Positions 14,565 through 24,135 are shown, numbered from the stretch's first letter. The stretch is 44,598 bases of DNA from Cryomorphaceae bacterium MED-G11 (GCA_002457075.1 NTKQ01000005.1:1-44598), one strand, 5' to 3'. Program-made: numbers and translations. The notes: generated from the letters alone by a model not told the origin.

Positions 14565-17371
14565 ATGACAATATTTATAATTTTACCAGGGACTATTATA
14601 ATTTTCTTGGGATTATTATTATTCAAGATTGATTTAGTCTTCTCATGAGATAAAACTTCTTTTTCAATTTCTTGAATATTTAAATCTAGAGAAAGATTTA
14701 GGGTAAACTTTGTTTTACCATTAAATGAAACAGGATAAACCTTTTCTGACTCAACTAAATATTTTTCCTCATACTTAGGGTATGTTTCTTCAACAATAGA
14801 CTCAGAGTTGCCTATTTGACTCCATAACTCCTCAGCAAAATGAGGTGCAAAAGGGGAAATAAGTATCAATAAATCTTTAAGTATTAATCGATTATTACAG
14901 TTAATTGAACTTAGTTCGTTTACACAAATCATGAATGAACTTATACAAGTGTTAAGACTAAGTTTTTCTATATCCTCCGATACTTTTTTAATTGTTTTAT
15001 GAAGAGATTTAAATTCCTCTTTTGAAGGCTCTGTATCTATAAGATTTATTTCACCTTCATTAAAAAATAAATTCCAAAACTTTTTTAAGAATGAATGCAC
15101 ACCGGAAATACCTCTAGTATCCCATGGTTTTGACTGTTCAATTGGTCCAAGAAACATTTCATACATCCTTAATGTATCAGCTCCGTACTGGTTACATATT
15201 TCATCAGGATTAACTACGTTAAATTTTGATTTTGACATTTTTTCCTGTTCTCTAACACATATAAATTTATCATCTTCTAATACAAATAGAGAATCTTTAA
15301 AATCTTTATCCATTTTCTTAAGAACTTCAATATCTACTTTATTTTCAGTATCAACATATTTTATGTCAATTCTTACTCTGTCAATTTCGATATCAGAAAT
15401 TAAATTTTTAGATAAATATTCTGAAGTTCCAGATTTACGATAAATAAATGCAGAGTTCCCAAGAATCATTCCCTGATTAACTAATTTTTTGGCATATTCA
15501 TCTTTATTTAAAAACTCAAGATCGTAGAGGAATTTTTGATAAAACCTAGAATATAATAAGTGACCCGTTGCATGTTCACTCCCTCCAAAATAAACATCTA
15601 TATCAGACCAATAATTTTTTGAATCTTCTGAGACAAACTTTTCATTATTGCTTGGATCCATATACCTATGAAAATACCAAGAACTACCTGCCCAACCAGG
15701 CATGGTATTTAATTCAATTGGGAAAGTATCAATATTATTAATCTTATCATTTGAAACGACTTTTTTATCTTTTTCATTCCATGCCCATGATTTTGAGTTA
15801 CCAAGAGGTGAATCGCCATTTTTTGTAGGTAAAAAATTATCAACTTCTGGAAGTTTTAATGGAAGATCACTCAAACTAATATTTTTAGGAACTCCATCTT
15901 TATAATAAATAGGAATAGGTTCACCCCAGTATCTCTGTCTACTAAATGTTGCATCTCTAAGTTTATATTGGATTTTAGATTTGCCTATATTATCATTCTC
16001 AATTTTACTAATTATTATTTCTAGTGAATCCTCATAATCTTTTCCGTCAAGAAATTCAGAATTAATTAATTCAAAACCAGTCTTATCAGAAAATGCACCC
16101 TTTGATATGTCTTTATCTTTAAAAATGTTAGGTATATCAATTTGAAATTTGGTAGCAAAATCAAAATCTCGTTGATCACCAGCAGGAACACCCATGACAG
16201 CTCCAGTTCCATAACTAGCTAAAACATAATCAGAAATCCAAATGGGTAATTTTTTTCCGTTAAGTGGATGTATTGCATATGAACCAGAAAAAACACCAGA
16301 CACAGTTTTAACATCGGAGAGTCTCTCTCTTTCAGATTTTTTTGAAACTTCACTAATATATTCGTTAATAGCTAATTTATTATCTGCTGTCGATAAGTCA
16401 GATATATCTTCATACTCTGGCGCAACAGTTAAAAAAGAAACTCCAAAAATTGTATCAGGTCTTGTAGTGAAAACCTCAATAGACTTATTTGAATTTTCTA
16501 CTTGAAAAGTTAATGAAACACCTTTAGATTTTCCAATCCAATTTCTTTGCATTTCTTTTAATGGATCTGGCCAATCTATTTTATCTAGTCCATTTAATAA
16601 TCTTTCAGAATATTTACTAATTCTAAGACACCAATGCTTGACTTTTCTTTTAGAAACAGGATATCCACCTCGCTCACTAACTCCATTAATTATTTCGTCA
16701 TTTGCCAAAACTGTACCTAATTCTTCACACCAATTTACCTCACCATCAGTTAAGTAAGCAAGCCTAAAGTTCATTAATATTTCTGATTTTTCTTTAAAAT
16801 TAAGATTATTCCATTCTGATTGATCAAATGAATATCCCATATCCAGAAGCTCATCCTTATATTTTTTATCACCTTCTTTCTCAAATAAACTTATCAAGTT
16901 TTCTATACTTTTAGCTTTATTCTCAACAGAACAATAGTAGGAATTAAACATTAAAATAAATATCCATTGAGTCCACTTATAATAGTCAGGATCTGAAGTT
17001 CTTATTTCTCTAGACCAATCAAATGAGAAACCAATTCTATCTAATTGATTTCTATACATATTGATGTTTTCTAAAGTTGTCTTTTTAGGATGTTGACCTG
17101 TTTTGATTGCATATTGTTCAGCAGGGAGTCCAAAAGAATCATATCCTTGAGGGTGAAGTACATTATAGCCATTATGTCTTTTATACCTTGAGTAAATATC
17201 ACTTGCTATATAACCTAATGGATGACCAACATGGAGACCCGCTCCAGATGGGTAAGGAAACATATCTAAAACATAAAGCTTAGGTTTAGAAGAAAAACCC
17301 ACTTTATAAGTTTTATTAGTTTTCCAGAATTCTTGCCATTTTTTTTCTATTTCTAGAAAATTATATTTCAC
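14561..17371 (-). CDS. leuS: Leucyl-tRNA synthetase
   Basis: This 936-residue class I synthetase has MFPYPSGAGLHVGHPLGY with the HIGH motif HVGH. An editing (CP1) domain with TTRPDTIFG and GTGAVMGVPAGDQRD follows. The catalytic core resumes at FSRQRYWGEPIPI and the KMSKS loop is EKMSKSKFNVV. The C-terminal anticodon-binding domain ends in a short ISxI-like tail typical of LeuRS. Length is usual for Bacteroidota LeuRS, which carry extra insertions. The start is GTG at 17371; no better in-frame ATG precedes the conserved YNFLEIEKKWQ. It is divergent from ftsX (83-base gap). Confidence 0.97.
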   Translation of the reverse strand: MKYNFLEIEKKWQEFWKTNKTYKVGFSSKPKLYVLDMFPYPSGAGLHVGHPLGYIASDIYSRYKRHNGYNVLHPQGYDSFGLPAEQYAIKTGQHPKKTTLENINMYRNQLDRIGFSFDWSREIRTSDPDYYKWTQWIFILMFNSYYCSVENKAKSIENLISLFEKEGDKKYKDELLDMGYSFDQSEWNNLNFKEKSEILMNFRLAYLTDGEVNWCEELGTVLANDEIINGVSERGGYPVSKRKVKHWCLRISKYSERLLNGLDKIDWPDPLKEMQRNWIGKSKGVSLTFQVENSNKSIEVFTTRPDTIFGVSFLTVAPEYEDISDLSTADNKLAINEYISEVSKKSERERLSDVKTVSGVFSGSYAIHPLNGKKLPIWISDYVLASYGTGAVMGVPAGDQRDFDFATKFQIDIPNIFKDKDISKGAFSDKTGFELINSEFLDGKDYEDSLEIIISKIENDNIGKSKIQYKLRDATFSRQRYWGEPIPIYYKDGVPKNISLSDLPLKLPEVDNFLPTKNGDSPLGNSKSWAWNEKDKKVVSNDKINNIDTFPIELNTMPGWAGSSWYFHRYMDPSNNEKFVSEDSKNYWSDIDVYFGGSEHATGHLLYSRFYQKFLYDLEFLNKDEYAKKLVNQGMILGNSAFIYRKSGTSEYLSKNLISDIEIDRVRIDIKYVDTENKVDIEVLKKMDKDFKDSLFVLEDDKFICVREQEKMSKSKFNVVNPDEICNQYGADTLRMYEMFLGPIEQSKPWDTRGISGVHSFLKKFWNLFFNEGEINLIDTEPSKEEFKSLHKTIKKVSEDIEKLSLNTCISSFMICVNELSSINCNNRLILKDLLILISPFAPHFAEELWSQIGNSESIVEETYPKYEEKYLVESEKVYPVSFNGKTKFTLNLSLDLNIQEIEKEVLSHEKTKSILNNNNPKKIIIVPGKIINIVI

Positions 17372-17454
17372 TTTAAGTTAATTTTCACAAAGGAAGAACT
17401 TATTTAACTAACATAAAAATTAATTTATTATTTGTTTCTTACTTTTACTGAAGT

Positions 17455-18321
17455 TTGGATGCTAAAAATAAAATAGAAACTAAAAAAGTAAGAAGTAACT
17501 TAATCTCAATATTTCTTATAAATACAGTTGTATTATTTACTTTATCATTAATTGGTTTCATTTATCTTAAGTCCACATCTGTTGAAAGTTATTTTAAAGA
17601 AAATGTTCTAGTTAGTATATATCTTAAGAATAATAGTACTGATGTTGAAAATAAGCAATTGATTAAATTTCTAAACTTAAATGATGATGTTAAAGAAATC
17701 AGTTATTTGTCAAAAGAAGATGCAGCAGAAAACTTTTCTAAAGAAATTGGTGAAGAGTTTGTAGGATTTTTAGGATATAACCCTCTTTTAGATGCAATTT
17801 CAGTTCAATTGTATAGTAATAAAATAGATGTTTACTCTATTGAAAAATTCATAGAGAATGTAAATAATTTTGAATTTATAGAAGAAGTTGAATATGACAA
17901 ACCACTTGTAAATGCTCTAAATACTAATTTTGAAAAAATAGGTTTATGGATATTAGTTTTAAGTGTTATATTTTTCATAACTAGTTTCATCTTAATAAAT
18001 AATTCTATTAAAATTTCAATTTACTCAAAAAGAGAAATTATAAAGACTATGCAATTAGTGGGTGCAACAAGTAAATTTATTCGAAAACCTTTTATTTGGA
18101 CCTATATTAAAATTGGTTTTCTGTCTTCAATTGTCTCAGTTTTATTATTAGTTATTATGATATTTCAGTTAAGTCTTCAAATAGAAGAAATTAATTTTTT
18201 TACAAAAATTAATGATTTAATAATACTAGTTTGTTTTATTATATTTTACGGAATATTTACCTCTTTTATAAGTTCATACTTCGTAACTCAGAGATATTTA
18301 AAATTAAAATTTGTTAGATAA
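17455..18321 (+). CDS. ftsX: Cell division protein FtsX, ABC transporter permease component
   Basis: This 288-residue inner-membrane protein has an N-terminal helix (about 19-37). A periplasmic domain of about 120 residues follows, with SYLSKEDAAENFSKE and FLGYNPLLDAISVQL, then three C-terminal helices (about 160-182, 218-242, 255-277) of the FtsX/MacB permease type. The basic loop SIYSKREIIKTMQLVGAT is the usual coupling helix. With FtsE (encoded elsewhere) it controls cell-wall hydrolases at the septum. The start appears to be TTG: an in-frame TGA lies two codons upstream and no ATG precedes the first membrane helix. First gene of a seven-gene plus-strand run. Confidence 0.93.
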   Translation: MDAKNKIETKKVRSNLISIFLINTVVLFTLSLIGFIYLKSTSVESYFKENVLVSIYLKNNSTDVENKQLIKFLNLNDDVKEISYLSKEDAAENFSKEIGEEFVGFLGYNPLLDAISVQLYSNKIDVYSIEKFIENVNNFEFIEEVEYDKPLVNALNTNFEKIGLWILVLSVIFFITSFILINNSIKISIYSKREIIKTMQLVGATSKFIRKPFIWTYIKIGFLSSIVSVLLLVIMIFQLSLQIEEINFFTKINDLIILVCFIIFYGIFTSFISSYFVTQRYLKLKFVR

Positions 18322-18325
18322 TTTC

Positions 18326-18553
18326 ATGAATAAAAAAAAATATTTATTTAATAAAAAAAGATATAAGATTCTTCTATTATCAATACTTGTAATATTAATA
18401 GGATTTATATTAATGTCCGGTGGAGGGTCTGAAAATCCAGAAATTTTTAATGATGAAATATATAGTTTTAGACGAATTAGATTAGCTCCATTAGTGGTGT
18501 TATCTGGTTTTATTTTATGTATAGTTTCAATTCTTTATAAGGAGAAAGACTAA
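18326..18553 (+). CDS. DUF3098 small membrane protein
   Basis: The protein has 75 residues from ATG 18326, four bases after the ftsX stop; the upstream in-frame TTG at 18311 would overlap ftsX. It has two membrane segments (about 14-32 and 50-70) flanking a polar loop with SGGGSENPEIFNDEIYSFRR. This arrangement, with Y-S-F-R-R-I-x-L-A-P before helix two, is DUF3098, a Bacteroidota family of unknown function that sits next to ftsX. It is joined to truB by a TAATG one-base overlap. In other flavobacteria an undecaprenyl-diphosphatase gene usually lies between them; it is absent here. Confidence 0.85.
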   Translation: MNKKKYLFNKKRYKILLLSILVILIGFILMSGGGSENPEIFNDEIYSFRRIRLAPLVVLSGFILCIVSILYKEKD

Positions 18554-19242
18554 TGCAGAAATTTGATGTAAATCAAATCAAGGAAGATGATATCCAAGAT
18601 GGCAAAATGCTTTTGGTTGACAAACCTCTAACGTGGACTTCTTTTGACGTTGTTAAGTATATTCGTAAATCATTAGTATCAAAATTTAAAATTAAAAGAA
18701 TTAAAGTTGGTCATGCGGGAACACTCGACCCATTAGCTACTGGATTGTTAATTATTTGTATTGGGAAGCAAACAAAACAAATTTCAATATATCAAAACCT
18801 AAGTAAAACTTATACAGGCAAATTTAAGCTTGGAGAAACTACTCCATCATATGATGCTGAAACTGAAGTGAATAAGAGTTTTAATTATGACCATATTAAA
18901 GAAAACGATATAATAAATTTATCTCAAAAATTTACTGGTAAACTAATGCAAAAGCCTCCAATTTTTTCAGCACTTAAAAAAAATGGAAAACGAATGTATG
19001 AATATGCAAGAGAGAATAAAAAAATTGAAATTCAAGAAAGAGAAATAAATATTTATGAATTTGAAATAATCAAATTTACAGACCCTTATATTGAATTTAA
19101 AATTACTTGTTCAAAAGGAACTTATATAAGATCTATTGCAAATGATTTTGGTAAAAAGTTGAATTCTGGTTCATATTTATATGAACTTAGGAGAATAAAT
19201 ATTGGAGAATTTTCTATTCTTAATGCACTGCAGATTGAATAG
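18553..19242 (+). CDS. truB: tRNA pseudouridine-55 synthase
   Basis: This 229-residue enzyme makes pseudouridine 55 in the T-loop of tRNAs. Motif I is LLVDKPLTWTSFDVV, and the catalytic aspartate motif is VGHAGTLDPLATGLL. PPIFSALKKNGKRMYEYAR and the late CSKGTYIRSIANDFG are also typical. It is short compared with E. coli TruB because the C-terminal PUA-like domain is lacking, which is common in this phylum. The start codon shares one base with the DUF3098 stop. Confidence 0.96.
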   Translation: MQKFDVNQIKEDDIQDGKMLLVDKPLTWTSFDVVKYIRKSLVSKFKIKRIKVGHAGTLDPLATGLLIICIGKQTKQISIYQNLSKTYTGKFKLGETTPSYDAETEVNKSFNYDHIKENDIINLSQKFTGKLMQKPPIFSALKKNGKRMYEYARENKKIEIQEREINIYEFEIIKFTDPYIEFKITCSKGTYIRSIANDFGKKLNSGSYLYELRRINIGEFSILNALQIE

Positions 19243-19260
19243 AAGTTAAAACTTTATAAT

Positions 19261-19268
19261 TATATTTG
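19261..19268 (+). promoter_or_regulatory. Bacteroidota -7 promoter element for pyrH
   Basis: TATATTTG, followed by C, exactly matches TAnnTTTG and lies 14 bases before the pyrH ATG, in the 40-base gap after truB. It suggests pyrH-frr-asnS has its own transcription start inside the larger run. It is the same nonamer as the one before mrp. Confidence 0.55.
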
Positions 19269-19282
19269 CATATTCCAAAACA

Positions 19283-19990
19283 ATGAAATATAATCGAATA
19301 TTACTTAAACTAAGTGGAGAAGCTCTTTTAGGAAAAAACTCTTATGGTATTGATAATGATAGACTTGTAGAGTATGCGGAAGAAATAAAGCAAATTCATA
19401 AAGAAGGTGTTGAAATTGCAATTGTTATTGGCGGAGGAAATATTTTTAGAGGTTTGACAGGATCTAAAGATGGAATTGATAGAGTTCAAGCTGATTATAT
19501 GGGGATGTTAGCAACAGTTATAAATGGTTTAGCACTGCAAAATGCTTTAGAAAGCATTGAAATTCCGACACGACTTCAGTCTGCAATTAAGATGGAATCA
19601 ATTGCAGAGCCATTTATTAAAAGGAAAGCTACTAGACATCTAGAGAAAGGAAGAGTTGTAATTTTTGCCTCTGGAACTGGCAATCCATATTTTACAACAG
19701 ATTCTGCTGCTGTGCTTAGGGCAATTGAAATTAATGCTGAAGTTATTTTAAAAGGTACTAGAGTTGATGGTATTTATAATGAAGATCCTGAAGTAAATAA
19801 AGAAGCAATAAAATTTGATAATATCTCCTTTGAGGAAACTATCAAAAAAGGATTGAAGATAATGGATACAACTGCTTTTACCCTAAGTAAGGAAAATGAG
19901 CTTCCAATAATTGTTTTTGACATGAATACTAGAGGTAATTTGACTAAAGTAATAATGGGTGAAAAAATTGGAACAAAAGTTTCTAAATAA
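19283..19990 (+). CDS. pyrH: UMP kinase
   Basis: This 235-residue bacterial hexameric uridylate kinase, of the amino-acid-kinase fold, phosphorylates UMP to UDP. It contains [13 protein letters not shown] at the N terminus and [11 protein letters not shown] for nucleotide binding. [23 protein letters not shown] for UMP/ATP contact and the late [20 protein letters not shown] are also present. Length matches the family. Nine bases separate it from frr, a pairing that is conserved in bacteria. Confidence 0.97.
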   Translation: MKYNRILLKLSGEALLGKNSYGIDNDRLVEYAEEIKQIHKEGVEIAIVIGGGNIFRGLTGSKDGIDRVQADYMGMLATVINGLALQNALESIEIPTRLQSAIKMESIAEPFIKRKATRHLEKGRVVIFASGTGNPYFTTDSAAVLRAIEINAEVILKGTRVDGIYNEDPEVNKEAIKFDNISFEETIKKGLKIMDTTAFTLSKENELPIIVFDMNTRGNLTKVIMGEKIGTKVSK

Positions 19991-19999
19991 TTCTTAAAT

Positions 20000-20551
20000 A
20001 TGGAAAATAATCAAGAAATAATTGAAAGTGCAGAGTTAAATATGATGGCTGCAATAAGTCATTTGGAAACTGAAATAGCAAAAATTAGAGCTGGTAAAGC
20101 AAACCCTATAATGCTCAAAGGGATAACAGTTGAATATTATGGAAATATGACTCCATTAACTCAAGTTGCCTCAGTAAATACACCAAATGGTCAGACGATT
20201 AGTATTCAACCATGGGAAAAAGATATGCTTGATGTAATTGAGAATAGTATAATAAACTCTAATCTTGGGCTTAATCCTGTTAATAACGGCGAATCATTAC
20301 TAATTAACATTCCACCTTTGACAGAGGAAAGGAGAATTGAGCTGACTAAGTTAGCCAAATCAGAATCAGAATCTGCTAAAGTTAGTATTAGAAATTCTCG
20401 AAAGGATGCTAATAATAAAATTAAAAATCTTGAAATTTCAGATGACTTAAAATCAAATCTTGAAATTGATACTCAAGAATTAACTGATAAATACATTAAA
20501 AAAGTAGATGAAATGTACTCGCTTAAGGAGAAAGATATTCTAACTCTATAA
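20000..20551 (+). CDS. frr: Ribosome recycling factor
   Basis: This 183-residue, mostly helical protein releases ribosomes from mRNA after termination, with EF-G. Recognisable parts are the N-terminal helix HLETEIAKIRAGKANP, the domain II segment VEYYGNMTPLTQVASVN and QTISIQPWEKDML. The C-terminal helices contain IPPLTEERRIELTKLAK and VSIRNSRKDANNKIK. Length is that of a typical RRF. It lies between pyrH and asnS with nine- and three-base gaps. Confidence 0.97.
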   Translation: MENNQEIIESAELNMMAAISHLETEIAKIRAGKANPIMLKGITVEYYGNMTPLTQVASVNTPNGQTISIQPWEKDMLDVIENSIINSNLGLNPVNNGESLLINIPPLTEERRIELTKLAKSESESAKVSIRNSRKDANNKIKNLEISDDLKSNLEIDTQELTDKYIKKVDEMYSLKEKDILTL

Positions 20552-20554
20552 TAT

Positions 20555-21979
20555 ATGAATCTAGTAAAAATTAAAGATATTTTCACTTCACCTGATATTG
20601 ATAAAAATATTCTTATTGGTGGTTGGGTTCGAGCTTTTAGAGCAAAAAAATTTATAGAATTAAATGATGGGTCTACAATAAAAAATATTCAATGTGTAAT
20701 ATTAGATTCCTCAATAGATGAGAAAATCATAAAAAAAATAAGTATTGGATGCTCTATAAAAGTAAAAGGTAATTTAGTAAAGAGTATAGGAAAAGGTCAA
20801 AATTTTGAGATTCAAATATCAAGTATTGAAATATTAGGAGAATCAGATCCTGATAAATATCCTATTCAGCCAAAGAAACATAGCTTTGAGTTTCTTAGAG
20901 AGCAAGCTCATCTTAGAATTAGAACTTCAACATTTAGTTCTGTAATGAGGATTAGATCAAAACTTGCTTTTGGAATTCATGAATTTTTTAATAAAAAAGA
21001 TTTTAACTATATAAATACACCTATAATTACATCTAATGATGCTGAAGGTGCAGGAGAAATGTTTAAGGTTACAACATTAAGTGATGATCAAATTGACACT
21101 AAAGGAACTGATTATTCTAAAGATTTTTTTGGAAAAAAAACAAGTTTAACTGTTTCGGGTCAATTAGAGGCAGAGACATATGCCTTAGGTCTTGGAAATG
21201 TCTACACATTTGGACCAACTTTTAGAGCAGAGAATTCTAATACTTCACGTCATGCTTCAGAATTTTGGATGATTGAGCCTGAAATGGCATTTTATGATCT
21301 TAATGATAATATGGATTTAGCAGAATCTTTTTTAAAGAATATACTTCAATTCATTTTAGATAACTGTTCCGAAGATCTAGCTTTTCTGGATCAAAGACTT
21401 TTAAAAGAAGAAAGTCAAAAACCAAAGAATGAAAGAAGTGAATTTACTCTTATTGAAAAAATTAAGTTCACTATTGATAATGAGTTTGTTAGACTATCAT
21501 ATAGTGAAGCTTTTGAAATACTTAGAAATTCTAATTATAATAAAAAGAAAAAATTTAAATATTTATTGGATGAATGGGGATGTGATTTTCAAAGTGAACA
21601 TGAAAGATTTTTAGTTGAAAAGCATTTCAAGTCTCCTGTTATTATTTATGATTATCCTTCAAAAATTAAAGCATTTTACATGAGATTAAATGACGATGGA
21701 AAGACAGTTAGAGCGATGGATGTTTTATTTCCAGGGATTGGAGAGATAATTGGAGGCTCACAAAGAGAAGAAAGATTAGATGTGTTAGAAAAAAGGATTA
21801 ATGAAATGGATATTGATGAGAAGGAATTATGGTGGTATTTGGATCTAAGAAGATATGGCACAGTCCCACATAGCGGATTTGGGTTAGGGTTTGAAAGAAT
21901 AGTAATGTTTTGTACAGGTATGCAAAACATAAGAGATGTAATTCCCTATCCTAGAACGCCAAAAAATGCTTCATTTTAA
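20555..21979 (+). CDS. asnS: Asparaginyl-tRNA synthetase
   Basis: This 474-residue class IIb synthetase has an N-terminal OB-fold anticodon-binding domain (about 1-105, with LIGGWVRAFRAKKFIELNDG). The catalytic domain holds VSGQLEAETYALG, motif 2 FRAENSNTSRHASEFWMIEP and motif 3 HSGFGLGFERIVMF. GEIIGGSQREERLDVL and a late IRDVIPYPRTPKNASF support AsnRS rather than AspRS. It is the last gene of the pyrH-frr-asnS run, 44 bases before rpoN, which has its own predicted promoter. Confidence 0.96.
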   Translation: MNLVKIKDIFTSPDIDKNILIGGWVRAFRAKKFIELNDGSTIKNIQCVILDSSIDEKIIKKISIGCSIKVKGNLVKSIGKGQNFEIQISSIEILGESDPDKYPIQPKKHSFEFLREQAHLRIRTSTFSSVMRIRSKLAFGIHEFFNKKDFNYINTPIITSNDAEGAGEMFKVTTLSDDQIDTKGTDYSKDFFGKKTSLTVSGQLEAETYALGLGNVYTFGPTFRAENSNTSRHASEFWMIEPEMAFYDLNDNMDLAESFLKNILQFILDNCSEDLAFLDQRLLKEESQKPKNERSEFTLIEKIKFTIDNEFVRLSYSEAFEILRNSNYNKKKKFKYLLDEWGCDFQSEHERFLVEKHFKSPVIIYDYPSKIKAFYMRLNDDGKTVRAMDVLFPGIGEIIGGSQREERLDVLEKRINEMDIDEKELWWYLDLRRYGTVPHSGFGLGFERIVMFCTGMQNIRDVIPYPRTPKNASF

Positions 21980-21998
21980 ATTACATTAATTCTTTTCT

Positions 21999-22006
21999 TA
22001 CTTTTG
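21999..22006 (+). promoter_or_regulatory. Bacteroidota -7 promoter element for rpoN
   Basis: TACTTTTG exactly matches TAnnTTTG and lies 17 bases before the rpoN ATG, in the short asnS-rpoN gap. No exact TTTG is present at the -33 distance. Confidence 0.5.
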
Positions 22007-22023
22007 TTTAAGTATATATTTAA

Positions 22024-23445
22024 ATGCTTAATCAAAAACTACAATTAAAGTTATCGCAGAAGCTTTCTCCTCAACAGATTCAGCTAATGAAGTTAATTCA
22101 ACTTACAACAGCTGAATTAGAGCAAAAAATAACAAATGAAATTGAAGAAAACCCAGCACTTGAAAAAGGAAGTGAATCATTAGAAAATGATGGTAATGAA
22201 TATGAAGAAGATATAGGTGAAGGAGATGTTAATGTTGATGAATATCTTTCTGACGAAACAGAGAGTTACGATCAAAACTATTATTCAAATCAAGAAGAAA
22301 GCACTAATTTTCAAACAAAAGAATCAATAAGTTTTCATCAATTTCTTGATAATCAGTCAAAAAATTTAATTCTAGCAGATTTAGAAAAGCCAATATGTGA
22401 ATTCTTGATTGGAAGTATTGATGAGAGCGGATATCTAAGGAGAGAAATTGAAGATATTATTGATGATTTGGCTTTCACTCAAAATATTGTAGCTGATAAT
22501 ACTCAAGTTTTATCAGTTTTAAAAAAAATTCAAGATCTTGATCCACCTGGAGTTGGAGCTAGATCTCTCCAAGAGTGTCTTTTAATTCAACTCAAGAGAA
22601 AAAACAATGAAAAAGAATCAATAATAAATTCAATTAATCTTATTGAAAATGAATTTGAATTATTTTCAAAAAAGAAATTTTCTCGAATTACAGAAAAATT
22701 AAACTTATCAGAAGAAGATCTAAAATTAGTTGTTGAAGAGATATCTAAATTAAACCCAAAACCAGGTGGTTCTATTACAAGTGAATTTTCAAATAACACA
22801 ATAGTTCCCGATTTTATTCTATCAATAGAAGATGGAAACTTTACAGTTGAACTAAATAAAAGAAACTCACCTGAACTGAGACTTTCAAACTCATATAAAA
22901 ATATTCTTGAAGGATATAAAAATGATCCAAAAAAAACTAAATCACAAAATCAAACAGTTCAATTTTTAAAACAAAAACTTGACTCAGCTAAATGGTTTAT
23001 AGAGGCAATTGAACAAAGACATCAAACACTATTTCAAACTATAAATGCAATTGTTAATTTTCAAAAAGAATATTTTTTGACAGGAGAAGAAAAAAATCTT
23101 AAACCAATGATTTTAAAAGATATTGCTGAAATTATTAATATGGATATATCTACAGTATCAAGAGTTGCTAATAGTAAATATATTGATACTCCATATGGAA
23201 TAAAACTTTTAAAAAGTTATTTTTCTGAAGGGATGAAAAACTCAGAAGGTGATGAAATTTCAACAATTGAAATAAAGAAAATTTTGAAAGAGATTGTAAA
23301 TGAAGAGAATAAAAATAAGCCTTTATCAGATATAGAGCTATCTGATAAACTTTCTAAAAAAGGGTATAAAGTTGCTAGAAGAACTGTTTCAAAATATCGA
23401 GAACAACTAGATATTTCAGTTGCTAGGCTAAGAAAAGAGCTATAA
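22024..23445 (+). CDS. rpoN: RNA polymerase sigma-54 factor
   Basis: This 473-residue sigma-54 has a Gln/Leu-rich region I (LKLSQKLSPQQIQLMKLIQL...EIEENPALE). A very acidic region II spans about 53-92. The core-binding region contains LQDLDPPGVGARSLQECLLIQL-type segments and NPKPGG. The helix-turn-helix is LKDIAEIINMDISTVSRVAN, and the C-terminal RpoN box is VARRTVSKYRE. It recognises -24/-12 promoters and needs an AAA+ activator. Its stop overlaps the convergent beta-barrel gene by six bases. Confidence 0.97.
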   Translation: MLNQKLQLKLSQKLSPQQIQLMKLIQLTTAELEQKITNEIEENPALEKGSESLENDGNEYEEDIGEGDVNVDEYLSDETESYDQNYYSNQEESTNFQTKESISFHQFLDNQSKNLILADLEKPICEFLIGSIDESGYLRREIEDIIDDLAFTQNIVADNTQVLSVLKKIQDLDPPGVGARSLQECLLIQLKRKNNEKESIINSINLIENEFELFSKKKFSRITEKLNLSEEDLKLVVEEISKLNPKPGGSITSEFSNNTIVPDFILSIEDGNFTVELNKRNSPELRLSNSYKNILEGYKNDPKKTKSQNQTVQFLKQKLDSAKWFIEAIEQRHQTLFQTINAIVNFQKEYFLTGEEKNLKPMILKDIAEIINMDISTVSRVANSKYIDTPYGIKLLKSYFSEGMKNSEGDEISTIEIKKILKEIVNEENKNKPLSDIELSDKLSKKGYKVARRTVSKYREQLDISVARLRKEL

Positions 23446-24135
23446 TATATAGAAAATCAATCCTAATCTAAAAAAGCTAATATTAAGATCCTCTCCCTGA
23501 GTTGTTTTTTTATTTTGTATCAAAGGGTCTAAATCATATTCTAAAGATATATTCCATGTATTATACCCTGCATTCAAATAAATAGATGTAGTCCAGTCAT
23601 TAATTTCATCTATCTTGAGTTCGGAACCATATGAAGGATTAGAATATATTGGAAAGTTCTTTTTCAGTTTAAATCCAGAATATATTCTCCAAAATTTAAA
23701 TTCATCAATACTAGACTTTCTCCATCTATATTCAAGAGGAATAACAATTGATGAAAAAGACATTTTGTTTTTTGATTCTAAAAATTTACTAACTACTATC
23801 CTGTAGTTAATTTCATTATTTTCTATATCAGGTTGAATATTTGAAGTAAAAAAATTTCTTTCGTATCCGACACCTAATCCAACTGCTCTAGTTGAATTAT
23901 TATTTAGAGGAAAGTCACGTATTAAGCCAAACTGGAAATTACCAGAAAATCCATTTTGCTTAAAATCAGAAATAGATTCACTCTGAATAAAATAACTTGA
24001 TCCAAAGTAAATTTGGTCTTCTCTATATGTCTCTTTTGAAAGATCATAAGAGGTTTGGCTATATAGACTAAAAGAAATTAGATAGGTTAGAAAAAATAAA
24101 TTTTTTCTAATTAAAATTTTGGGTGTAGTCTCCAA
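23440..24135 (-). CDS. Outer-membrane beta-barrel protein, PorT-like family
   Basis: This frame has up to 231 residues. A hydrophobic signal peptide (RKNLFFLTYLISFSLYSQ) is followed by alternating amphipathic strands rich in aromatic residues, and a terminal strand FRLGLIFYIL ending in a hydrophobic residue. This is the pattern of PorT-type outer-membrane beta-barrels found after ExbD genes in flavobacteria. The start is uncertain. No ATG precedes the signal peptide. The best candidate is TTG at 24135, which overlaps exbD by 29 bases, or an ATT nearer the hydrophobic stretch. It probably receives energy from, or is only cotranscribed with, the ExbB/ExbD system. Confidence 0.75.
   Translation of the reverse strand: METTPKILIRKNLFFLTYLISFSLYSQTSYDLSKETYREDQIYFGSSYFIQSESISDFKQNGFSGNFQFGLIRDFPLNNNSTRAVGLGVGYERNFFTSNIQPDIENNEINYRIVVSKFLESKNKMSFSSIVIPLEYRWRKSSIDEFKFWRIYSGFKLKKNFPIYSNPSYGSELKIDEINDWTTSIYLNAGYNTWNISLEYDLDPLIQNKKTTQGEDLNISFFRLGLIFYIL

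Noticed and set aside
21856..21875. TGGCAC followed by a GC-rich patch before rpoN, resembling a sigma-54 -24 element.
   Set aside because: The -12 part does not fit (CACA instead of TTGC) and the bases encode the conserved asnS motif YGTVPHSGFG.
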